Shown here piece after piece: positions 1 to 4,798 of a stretch of 6,909 bases of DNA. Both the position numbers and the translations under genes were made by a program. The stretch comes from CAYSLC01 sp964431545. Its GTDB lineage: Bacteria; Desulfobacterota; Desulfobacteria; Desulfobacterales; JAABSP01. The notes beneath the pieces are model-generated. The model was not told the origin of the DNA. It was given only the letters and a program-made list of their open reading frames with translations, and made no database searches. The first letter of the stretch is position 1, and every line of letters starts with the position of its first letter. The stretch covers positions 1-6,909 of the forward strand of contig CAYSLC010000261.1 in NCBI GenBank assembly GCA_964431545.1, given 5' to 3'.

Positions 1-2
1 AA

Positions 3-137
3 GGCAGAAAAGAAACCGCCCGAAATCTTCTCCTGCTGGGCATTCTGACCGAGGAGCAGATCGCCCAAGCCACCGAATTGCCCGTTGAAGAGATCCGGCG
101 GCTCAATGCCGAAACCGGCCGGTCATCGGAACCATAG
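3..137 (+). CDS. C-terminal fragment of an Rpn/PD-(D/E)XK transposase-like protein (5' end outside window)
   Basis: The reading frame is open from the left edge to a TAG at 135-137 and gives 44 residues with no start inside the window. The visible tail is charged and helical: KETARNLLLLGILTEEQIAQ, then a short helix around VEEIRRLNAE, then a polar end. This pattern (an ARNLL-type helix, then 'LT-E-QIA-AT-L-VEEI-RL') is what I recall from the C-termini of Rpn-family recombination-promoting nucleases and related PD-(D/E)XK 'transposase' or cytosolic proteins. It resembles a small helix-turn-helix-like tail. The catalytic core is not in the window, so function cannot be confirmed and the gene could be intact or a remnant. 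The family call rests on this tail alone. Confidence 0.5.
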   Translation, partial: GRKETARNLLLLGILTEEQIAQATELPVEEIRRLNAETGRSSEP

Positions 138-398
138 ATTCCGCGGTGGGGATGCTCGGACTTCCCAACCTTTTTCACTCATGTTTTTCCCCTGAGCCCC
201 AAGGGATTCCACGTCGAAACGGACCACCCTGTCGATTCACCCGTGGTCGGTGCTCTCCTCCGGGGTGACATCGAGTCGCAACGCCGCGAACCAGCAATGG
301 GGTATAACGCCTAATCCCAAGCGGCGTACCCCGCATGAAAAACCCCTCTGCATAGAAATCGTCGATACCTCTTCCATCAACCGATTCAAATTAGCTAT
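138..398. other. Gene-poor intergenic stretch
   Basis: I see no convincing coding region between the stop of the truncated left gene and the selD promoter. All frames are broken by stops or lack a ribosome binding site and protein-like composition. The only structure noticed is an inverted repeat near 299-332, listed separately. There is no T-run that would make a clear terminator for the left gene. Confidence 0.5.
299..332. repeat. Imperfect inverted repeat (hairpin-forming)
   Basis: GGGGTA (299-304) pairs with TACCCC (327-332), and CGCC (308-311) pairs with GGCG (323-326). The arms have a 3-base bulge on the left and an 11-base loop. Neither flank carries a T-run, so it is not a recognisable intrinsic terminator. 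It lies about 65 bases upstream of the selD promoter. Its role is unknown. Confidence 0.35.
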
Positions 399-427
399 TT
401 GACAGATTTATCATTCCTCAATACAAA
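399..427 (+). promoter_or_regulatory. Candidate sigma70 promoter for selD-yedF
   Basis: A perfect -35 box TTGACA (399-404) is followed by a 17-base spacer and TACAAA (422-427, 4/6 match to TATAAT). The surroundings are AT-rich against a GC-rich background. The predicted transcription start near 434 leaves a leader of about 113 bases before the selD ATG at 547. The folded leader element begins almost exactly at this start, which supports the promoter placement. Confidence 0.65.
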
Positions 428-434
428 TAGTCTC

Positions 435-523
435 TTTTGCCGGGTGTTTCCTCGCGGAGAGGGGGCACCATCGGCGGTGACCGGGTTCGTTCGCTCACCA
501 GGGCTCCACGGCGAAAGGCAAAA
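435..523 (+). promoter_or_regulatory. Structured 5' leader of selD (candidate regulatory RNA, class unknown)
   Basis: TTTTGCC (435-441) is perfectly complementary to GGCAAAA (517-523) and closes an 89-base element. Inside it, 443-453 pairs with 459-469 (11 pairs, three of them consecutive U-G, loop GCGGA). GGTGA (476-480) pairs with TCACC (495-499). Together they give a three-way junction with an unpaired segment at about 500-516. The element starts at the predicted transcript 5' end and finishes 12 bases before the selD Shine-Dalgarno GGAAG (535-539). I do not recognise a known riboswitch class or a tRNA in it. The fold was found by eye, so the pairing is observed and any regulatory role is inference. 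Confidence 0.45.
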
Positions 524-546
524 CGAAAAACCACGGAAGAAACCTG

Positions 547-1596
547 ATGGAAACAGAGAAGAACATCCGCCTGACCGCGTCGGTGAAGGGTGCCGGCTGA
601 GCCTCCAAGCTCTCTCCAGGGGACCTGGACCAGGCTTTGTGTGGACTGACCTTCCCCACCGACGAAAACGTGCTGGTGGGTCCGGGCACCTCGGATGACG
701 CCGGGGTCTACCGGGTCTCGCCGGATCTCGCCCTCATCCAGACCGTCGATTTTTTCACCCCGGTGGTGGACGATCCCTATGATTTCGGACGCATCGCGGC
801 GGCCAACGCCCTTTCGGATGTCTACGCCATGGGCGGTGTCCCCAGGACGGCCCTCAACCTGGTCGCCTACCCCATGTCCCGGTTGGGCGGAGAGACCCTG
901 CGGGCGGTGCTGGCGGGGGGAATCGAGAAGCTGAAGGAGGCGGAGACGGTCCTCATCGGCGGCCACACCGTCGAGGACGAGGAACTGAAGTACGGCCTCT
1001 CGGTGACCGGCTTCGTCCATCCGGACCGGATCCTCGCCAACCAGGGGCTGAGGCCGGGGGATCTTTTGGTCCTCACCAAGCCGCTGGGGACGGGGATCAT
1101 CAACACCGCCATCAAGGGAGGGCTGGCATCCCCGGAGACCATCCGCAACGTTACGGAGCTGATGGCGGCGTTGAACCGGACTTCGGCCGCCGTGATGGCA
1201 TCCTTTCCGGTGACCGCCTGCACCGATGTCACCGGGTTCGGCCTCTTGGGCCACCTGGCGGAGATGGTGGCGGGGGCCGGGGTCGGCGTCACGATCGAAA
1301 GCCGGTCCGTCCCCGTGCTGCCCGAGGCGTCGGAGTTCGCGGCAATGGGGTTCGTACCGGGCGGTGCCCACCGCAACCGCCGGTTTCGGGGGGAAATGAT
1401 CGAGATGCCTTCGGAATTCGACCCGGTGTTGCGGGATGTGCTCTTCGATCCGCAGACCTCCGGCGGCCTGTTGATCGGCTGCGGGGAGAAGCATGTCGGA
1501 GAGCTGAAAAACCGGCTGATGGAGGCGGGCGTTGTGGAAGCCGAAATCATCGGCCGGGTGACGTCCGAAAAGAGCGGAAGAATCACCGTTATCTGA
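547..1596 (+). CDS. selD: Selenophosphate synthetase (selenide, water dikinase), selenocysteine-containing
   Basis: The enzyme makes selenophosphate from selenide and ATP, the selenium donor for selenocysteyl-tRNA and for selenouridine in tRNA. The ATG at 547 has GGAAG (535-539) seven bases upstream. The frame contains one in-frame TGA (598-600, codon 18) within KGAG-U-ASKLSPGDL. This is the glycine-rich loop where E. coli SelD has Cys17, with the essential lysine three residues later (Lys21 here, Lys20 in E. coli). Read as Sec, the protein is 349 aa, close to the 347 aa of E. coli SelD. Metal-binding aspartates fall at the expected places: D51 in SDDAGVY, D91 in ALSDVYAMGG and D227 in CTDVTGFGLLGH. 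The C-terminus has the family FDPQTSGGLL motif. yedF follows after 17 bases. A gene finder that treats TGA as stop would begin at a TTG near 637 and lose the active-site loop. Confidence 0.95.
599..637 (+). promoter_or_regulatory. Bacterial SECIS element in selD
   Basis: Immediately 3' of the UGA, TCCAGG (615-620) pairs perfectly with CCTGGA (624-629) around a three-base GGA loop. An outer stem AGCCT (600-604) pairs with AGGCT (632-636) and can be extended by a G-U pair (599/637). The apical loop sits about 20 bases after the UGA and starts with G. This matches the general bacterial SECIS model: a stem-loop some 15-40 nt downstream of UGA with a small apical loop having G among its first bases, recognised by SelB. 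The pairing is seen in the sequence; SelB binding is inferred. Confidence 0.75.
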
Positions 1597-1613
1597 AAAA
1601 GGAGCTGGAACCA

Positions 1614-2225
1614 ATGTCCAACGAACTCGATGCCCGGGGGCTCGCCTGCCCCGCGCCGGTGTTGATGGTCAAGGAGGCTGTCGAGAACCGGAGCCTGAAC
1701 GACATGACCGTGCTGGTGGACAACGAGGCGTCCAAGGAGAACGTCTCCCGGTTTCTCGGGACCCGGGACTTCACCGTCACCGCCAGCCTGGAGGGGGAGG
1801 TCTATCGGATCAACGCCCTCCGCGAGGGCGGGACGGCGGAAGCCGCGCCGGCGCCGACGCCGCCCCGGAAGATCGCCGCGGACCAGAAACAACGGATCAT
1901 GGTGATGGCGGCCGCCGACCGGATGGGGTCCGGCGACGACGAACTGGGCCGGAAACTGATGGTCAATTTCATCAAGACCCTCAAGGAAGTCGGGGGGGAA
2001 CTCTGGCGGCTGGTCCTGGTCAACAGCGGTGTCAAGCTGGCCATCGACGAGTCTCCGGTGCTGGAGGATCTCCTCGCCTATGAAAAAGAGGGGTTGACCA
2101 TCCTGGTCTGCGGCACCTGCCTCTCCCACTTCGATCTCATGGAGCAAAAGGGCGTGGGGGAGACCACCAACATGCTCGACATCGTCACCGCCATGCAGTT
2201 GGCGGACAAGGTGGTCCGGGTCTGA
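1614..2225 (+). CDS. yedF: Sulfurtransferase-like selenium metabolism protein YedF
   Basis: A 203-aa two-domain protein. Residues 1-70 form a TusA/SirA-like domain with the conserved LACPAPVL motif; Cys12 is the sulfur- or selenium-carrying cysteine in this fold. A variable Ala/Pro-rich linker covers about residues 71-90. Residues 93-203 form a DsrE-like domain with a CGTC motif (Cys166 and Cys169) followed by VGETTNMLDIV, as in the family of selenium-metabolism YedF proteins that sit next to selD. The exact biochemical role is not established; delivery of selenium to SelD is the usual proposal. AAGGAG (1599-1604) lies 9 bases before the ATG, and the gap to selD is 17 bases, so the two genes are almost certainly co-transcribed. 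Confidence 0.92.
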   Translation: MSNELDARGLACPAPVLMVKEAVENRSLNDMTVLVDNEASKENVSRFLGTRDFTVTASLEGEVYRINALREGGTAEAAPAPTPPRKIAADQKQRIMVMAAADRMGSGDDELGRKLMVNFIKTLKEVGGELWRLVLVNSGVKLAIDESPVLEDLLAYEKEGLTILVCGTCLSHFDLMEQKGVGETTNMLDIVTAMQLADKVVRV

Positions 2226-2250
2226 GCGGAAAGGGCGGCCATCTTTTTTT
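2210..2250 (+). terminator. Weak candidate intrinsic terminator after yedF
   Basis: GGTGGTC (2210-2216) can pair with GGCCATC (2237-2243), seven pairs including two G-U, followed directly by seven T (2244-2250). The loop is 20 bases and the left arm overlaps the last yedF codons. A competing stem, AAGGGC (2231-2236) with GCCCTT (2257-2262), would place the T-run in its loop. Any read-through would meet the much stronger terminator at 2427-2485. Confidence 0.35.
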
Positions 2251-2301
2251 CCAAAAGCCCTTGCCACCTGGCGAGCGCACCGGGGAACCCGGCGAAACGC
2301 C

Positions 2302-2330
2302 TTGACTTCGGCCGTCGATTTCATTATAGA
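2302..2330 (+). promoter_or_regulatory. Candidate sigma70 promoter upstream of the DUF3842-cooT leader
   Basis: TTGACT (2302-2307, 5/6) is followed by a 17-base spacer and TATAGA (2325-2330, 4/6). A transcript would start near 2337, about 187 bases upstream of the DUF3842 start codon. The strong terminator at 2427-2485 therefore lies inside this transcript. Confidence 0.6.
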
Positions 2331-2341
2331 CAGGACATAAC

Positions 2342-2412
2342 GGGCGCGGCCGAAGCCGCCCACTGAAGAAATCGGACACGGAAGCCCGCTTCCGGGTCGG
2401 AAACAGACCGAT
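2342..2412 (+). promoter_or_regulatory. Structured leader between promoter and terminator (attenuator or small RNA candidate)
   Basis: Stem A joins GGGC (2342-2345) to GCCC (2358-2361) and GGC (2348-2350) to GCC (2355-2357) around a CGAA loop. Stem B is a perfect hairpin CGGAAG (2379-2384) with CTTCCG (2389-2394), loop CCCG, enclosed by ATCGG (2371-2375) and CCGAT (2408-2412). GGTC (2395-2398) can instead pair with GACC (2406-2409), so alternative folds exist. The element lies just after the predicted transcription start and just before the terminator, the usual layout of a transcriptional attenuator or riboswitch. I do not recognise a known class. Confidence 0.4.
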
Positions 2413-2426
2413 ACAACGCACAAAAC

Positions 2427-2485
2427 AGCCACGAAGGCGACGCATTCCCCAAAGGGAACCGATGCGTGCCTTTCGTGGCTTTTTT
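2427..2485 (+). terminator. Strong intrinsic terminator upstream of the DUF3842 gene
   Basis: A long hairpin: AGCCACGAAGGC (2427-2438) pairs with GCCTTTCGTGGCT (2468-2480) with one bulged T, ACGCAT (2440-2445) with ATGCGT (2462-2467), and TCCC (2446-2449) with GGGA (2454-2457). It runs straight into six T (2480-2485). It could end the selD-yedF transcript. However, a promoter lies between yedF and this hairpin, so it can also terminate or attenuate transcription into the DUF3842 gene 39 bases downstream. Confidence 0.9.
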
Positions 2486-2523
2486 AACGGGAACGGACCC
2501 GCGCGGCGGAGGTGGGAAGAGCT

Positions 2524-2949
2524 TTGACCAAACGAATCTGCGTCATCGACGGCCAGGGGGGCGGCATCGGCGCCACCCTGATCAAGTATCTGAAGGCGGA
2601 ATACGGCGAATCGGTGGAGGTGATCGCCCTGGGGACCAACGCCATCGCCACGGCCCAGATGCTCAAGGCCGGGGCCAACCGGGGGGCCTCCGGGGAAAAC
2701 GCCATCCGGTGTACCGCCATACAGGTGGACTGCATCCTCGGTCCCATCGCCATCGGCTGGCCCAACGCCATGCTGGGGGAGGTGACCCCGGCCATGGCCG
2801 AGGCGGTGATGTCGAGCCCGGCGGTGAAGATCCTCCTGCCCCTCTGGCAGGAGCGGGTGGAGATCGTCGGCACGTTGAAGGAGCCCCTGCCCCACCTGGT
2901 CCGGGCCGTCGTGGAGGAGAAGATCAAGGAGGTATTGAACCATGTGTGA
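2524..2949 (+). CDS. DUF3842 family protein
   Basis: A 141-aa protein of a conserved family of unknown function found mainly in anaerobes. It opens with a beta strand and glycine-rich turn, ICVIDGQGGGIG (residues 5-16), resembling a Rossmann-type nucleotide-binding loop. ALGTNAIATAQMLKAGAN, a GENAI segment and VDCILGPIAIGWPNAMLGE follow, all features I associate with DUF3842. I chose the TTG at 2524 because GGAGGTG (2508-2514) lies 9 bases upstream and homologues begin with a short residue run before 'VIDGQGGG'. A GTG at 2512 would overlap that ribosome binding site and add four residues. The stop overlaps the cooT-like ATG by 8 bases, implying translational coupling and a shared job, perhaps in nickel metabolism (inference). 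Confidence 0.87.
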   Translation: MTKRICVIDGQGGGIGATLIKYLKAEYGESVEVIALGTNAIATAQMLKAGANRGASGENAIRCTAIQVDCILGPIAIGWPNAMLGEVTPAMAEAVMSSPAVKILLPLWQERVEIVGTLKEPLPHLVRAVVEEKIKEVLNHV

Positions 2950-3412
2950 AGCCAACGCCTACGTCGTCAGGGACGGGGAGGAGCGGCTGGTCATGAAATC
3001 GGTGGACATCGTGGAGCCGGACGGCGCCGGGGGATTCCGTCTGGTGGGCATCTTCGGCGACCAGATCACCATCCGGGGCCGGGTGAAACGGATGGCCCTG
3101 GTGGACCACAAACTCGTTTTCGAAGAGGAGGAGGCCATGGAAGGGGACCATGCCCACGCCCACCGCCATCAACACGAACACGACCATGACCATGACCATG
3201 AGCATCCCCACCAACACGGGGACGAGACCCACAGCCATCCGCACGAACACACCCATTCACACGAACACGGGCATGAGCACAGCCACCCCCACGCCCATGG
3301 AAAGGGGAACGAGGGGAATGGCCATGCACATTCCCACGACGAAAACGATCATGGGCCGCACCACCACCCCCATGAAGGCCACGACAAGGAGCCCCACGAC
3401 CACTCCCACTAG
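2942..3412 (+). CDS. CooT-family nickel-binding protein with long histidine-rich C-terminal tail
   Basis: Residues 1-66 form a CooT-like domain: it starts Met-Cys-Glu-Ala-Asn and continues through LVMKSVDIVEP, IFGDQITIRGRV and MALVDHKLVF. In Rhodospirillum rubrum CooT, Cys2 is the nickel ligand and the protein is only about 65 aa, serving carbon monoxide dehydrogenase maturation. Here the protein is 156 aa because residues 67-156 add a tail with about 36 histidines, mostly as X-His pairs with Asp, Glu, Ser and Pro. Such tails occur in nickel proteins like CooJ, HypB and SlyD and store or buffer nickel; zinc binding is also possible. An optimal AAGGAGGT (2926-2933) lies 8 bases before the ATG, and the start overlaps the end of the DUF3842 gene. 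No signal peptide is seen, so it is probably cytoplasmic. Confidence 0.85.
   Translation: MCEANAYVVRDGEERLVMKSVDIVEPDGAGGFRLVGIFGDQITIRGRVKRMALVDHKLVFEEEEAMEGDHAHAHRHQHEHDHDHDHEHPHQHGDETHSHPHEHTHSHEHGHEHSHPHAHGKGNEGNGHAHSHDENDHGPHHHPHEGHDKEPHDHSH
3149..3409 (+). repeat. Low-complexity CAC/CAT (histidine codon) tract
   Basis: The 3' half of the CooT-like gene is dominated by CAC and CAT codons alternating with acidic or small-residue codons, giving a degenerate 6-base periodicity (X-His). No exact long repeat unit is present, so the periodicity reflects protein composition. Such tracts are prone to length change by slippage or recombination. They also create spurious Thr/Ile-rich and Val/Gly-rich frames on both strands. 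Confidence 0.8.
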
Positions 3413-3422
3413 GTGCGGCGAG

Positions 3423-3444
3423 GCCGGGAATTCTCGGCGCCGAG
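3423..3444. repeat. Inverted repeats in the convergent intergenic gap
   Basis: The 33 bases between the convergent stops hold a perfect 12-base palindrome, CTCGGCGCCGAG (3433-3444). They also allow an alternative stem, GCCGGG (3423-3428) with CTCGGC (3433-3438; one G-U), around an AATT loop. No T-run follows on either strand, so it is at best a weak bidirectional terminator. In GC-rich DNA short palindromes also arise by chance. Confidence 0.3.
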
Positions 3445-3445
3445 C

Positions 3446-4048
3446 CTAGGGATGGGTGACCCGACGACCGGCCTCCCCATCGATCCACTTGGGAAGATCC
3501 GGAAAGCGGTAGATGTCCATCCGGTCCAGCAGCCGCCGGGGGTCTTCGTCCACCAGGAGCATCTCCAGGTGCTCCGGCCGCATGAACCGCTGGTCGGCCA
3601 CCTGGGATAGATAGGTCAGCAGGGGGCCGAAGAAGCCGTCGACATTGAGCATGCCGAAGGGCTTCCGGTGGAGGCCGAGCTGGGACCAGGTCCAGATCTC
3701 GAAGAGTTCGTCCAGGGTCCCGATCCCCCCCGGCAGGGCGACGAAGGCGTCCGAGAGATCGGCCATCATCGCCTTGCGCTCGCTCATGGTCCCCACGATG
3801 TGCATCTCCGAGAGGCCCGAATGGGCCACCTCCTTTTCCACCAGGGCGTCGACCATCACTCCGACCACCCGGCCCCCCGCTTCCAGGCCGGCGTCCGCCA
3901 GGATCTTCATCAGCCCGACGTTGCTTCCGCCGTAGACGAGGGTCCGGCCGGTTTCCGCCAAAAGGGCGCCGAGCCCGGCGGCGGCATGGGCGTGGCTCGG
4001 TGATTTTCCAATGCCCGAGCCGCAGAACACGCAGATCGATTCCACCAT
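3446..4048 (-). CDS. LOG family protein (TIGR00730; cytokinin riboside 5'-monophosphate phosphoribohydrolase-like)
   Basis: A 200-aa Rossmann-fold protein. It starts SICVFCGSGIG, the N-terminal strand and glycine turn of the family. LVYGGSNVGLM (residues 37-47) follows, then the paired signatures SERKAMM (89-95) and PGGIGTLDE (106-114). The Arg, Lys and Glu of these motifs form the active site that cleaves the N-glycosidic bond of nucleoside monophosphates, in the plant LOG reaction releasing free cytokinin base and ribose 5-phosphate. Bacterial members often act on AMP-like nucleotides, so the physiological substrate here is uncertain. It is the last gene of the minus-strand operon, 27 bases after the flavoprotein gene, with a purine-rich GGGAA-type ribosome binding site. 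It ends 33 bases from the convergent CooT-like gene. Confidence 0.92.
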   Translation of the reverse strand: MVESICVFCGSGIGKSPSHAHAAAGLGALLAETGRTLVYGGSNVGLMKILADAGLEAGGRVVGVMVDALVEKEVAHSGLSEMHIVGTMSERKAMMADLSDAFVALPGGIGTLDELFEIWTWSQLGLHRKPFGMLNVDGFFGPLLTYLSQVADQRFMRPEHLEMLLVDEDPRRLLDRMDIYRFPDLPKWIDGEAGRRVTHP

Positions 4049-4076
4049 CCCTGTTCCCTTTCTCTTTCCGGTCGAT

Positions 4077-4745
4077 TCAGATGGATGCTTCGGCCTTCAC
4101 CGCCTCGGCCAGCTTCTCGGCCGAGCGGGCCGCCGAATCGAGGGCCTGGGTCGAGTTCCGGATGGCCCCCCGGTCGAAGAGCCCGAAGACCGCGATCTCG
4201 TCCACGATCTCGTAGCCCATGGATATCAGCGGCATCCGCATGGCCTCCAGGGTCACCCCCATGTTCTCCCGGCTCTCCTGTTCGCAGATGGCGGCAATGA
4301 TCGCCCGCCGCCCCTGGCCGGCCAGTCGGCTGCGCCAGTCCCGGGGCCGGGTGTCCGCGAAGTCGTAGAAGCAGTAGAGCCGGTCGATGAAGGCCTTCAT
4401 CAGGGCGGTGACGTTGTAGGTGTGGGTGGGGGAGACGAGGATCAGGCCCCCGGCATCGAGGATGGCGGGATAGAGGAGCGTCATGCCGTCGTTCAGGCCG
4501 GTGCAGATCTTGTCCTTCCGGCACCGCTCGCAGCCGATGCAGGAATCGAACCGATGGTCCCGCAGATGGGCGCCGGCGGTCTCGACCCCCTGCTCCTCCA
4601 CCGCCCGCAGCAGGTGCTCCAGAAGGATATCGGAGTTCCCCCGCTTTCTCGGACTGCCCCCGATCCCGAGCACCCTCGGGCCGGGGGTGGGTCCGGCGGT
4701 CCGCCCCTCCCTTCCGATGGTATCCATTCTCCATGATCGTTCCAT
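4077..4745 (-). CDS. Flavodoxin/NADPH-dependent FMN reductase family protein with compact cysteine motif (Isf-like iron-sulfur flavoprotein)
   Basis: A 222-aa protein. VLGIGGSPRKRGNSD (residues 25-39) is the flavodoxin-fold FMN phosphate loop. SPTHTYNVTALMKAFIDR (105-122) is the second flavin-binding loop of this family. Between them, CIGCERC-x5-C (Cys69, 72, 75, 81) fits CX2CX2CX5C. The archaeal and bacterial iron-sulfur flavoprotein Isf uses a compact CX2CX2CX4-7C motif to bind a 4Fe-4S cluster beside FMN, so an anaerobic electron-transfer or oxygen-/peroxide-detoxifying role is likely. The ATG at 4745 has a strong AGGAGG ending four bases upstream, somewhat short spacing. An internal Met7 would remove six residues of a non-conserved N-terminus. 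The gene lies 53 bases after the hydrolase and 27 before the LOG gene. The substrate is unknown. Confidence 0.86.
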   Translation of the reverse strand: MERSWRMDTIGREGRTAGPTPGPRVLGIGGSPRKRGNSDILLEHLLRAVEEQGVETAGAHLRDHRFDSCIGCERCRKDKICTGLNDGMTLLYPAILDAGGLILVSPTHTYNVTALMKAFIDRLYCFYDFADTRPRDWRSRLAGQGRRAIIAAICEQESRENMGVTLEAMRMPLISMGYEIVDEIAVFGLFDRGAIRNSTQALDSAARSAEKLAEAVKAEASI

Positions 4746-4798
4746 TTTTCCTCCTAATCATCATCCAACAGGTTCGAGATGGTCAAAAAACGGAGCGC

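Noticed and set aside
455..515. tRNA (selC-like) gene, suggested by a GGTTCG-type string near the selenium genes
   Set aside because: No acceptor stem, no UCA anticodon loop and no valid T-arm could be built; the GGTTCG string sits in an unpaired or weakly paired loop.
399..698. 99-aa plus-strand frame starting at TTG 399
   Set aside because: It begins inside the -35 box of the selD promoter, has no ribosome binding site, is Arg/Gly/Pro-rich and overlaps selD in another frame.
637..1596. SelD starting at TTG 637 (319 aa)
   Set aside because: This is only the part after the UGA. The upstream in-frame segment encodes the conserved glycine-rich catalytic loop and has its own ribosome binding site.
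418..2432. Long minus-strand frames (398 and 521 aa) opposite selD and yedF
   Set aside because: Their composition (His/Arg/Gly/Pro-rich) is the usual shadow of high-GC coding DNA; selD and yedF on the plus strand are unambiguous.
2400..2470. c-di-GMP (GEMM) riboswitch, suggested by an ACGCACAAA-like string
   Set aside because: The conserved GEMM core and its tetraloop-receptor arrangement are not present; the similarity is limited to a few bases.
3066..3488. Minus-strand and alternative plus-strand frames over the His tract
   Set aside because: The CAC/CAT periodicity opens all frames with artificial Thr/Ile/Val/Gly-rich proteins; only the frame continuing the CooT domain has a start, ribosome binding site and family match.
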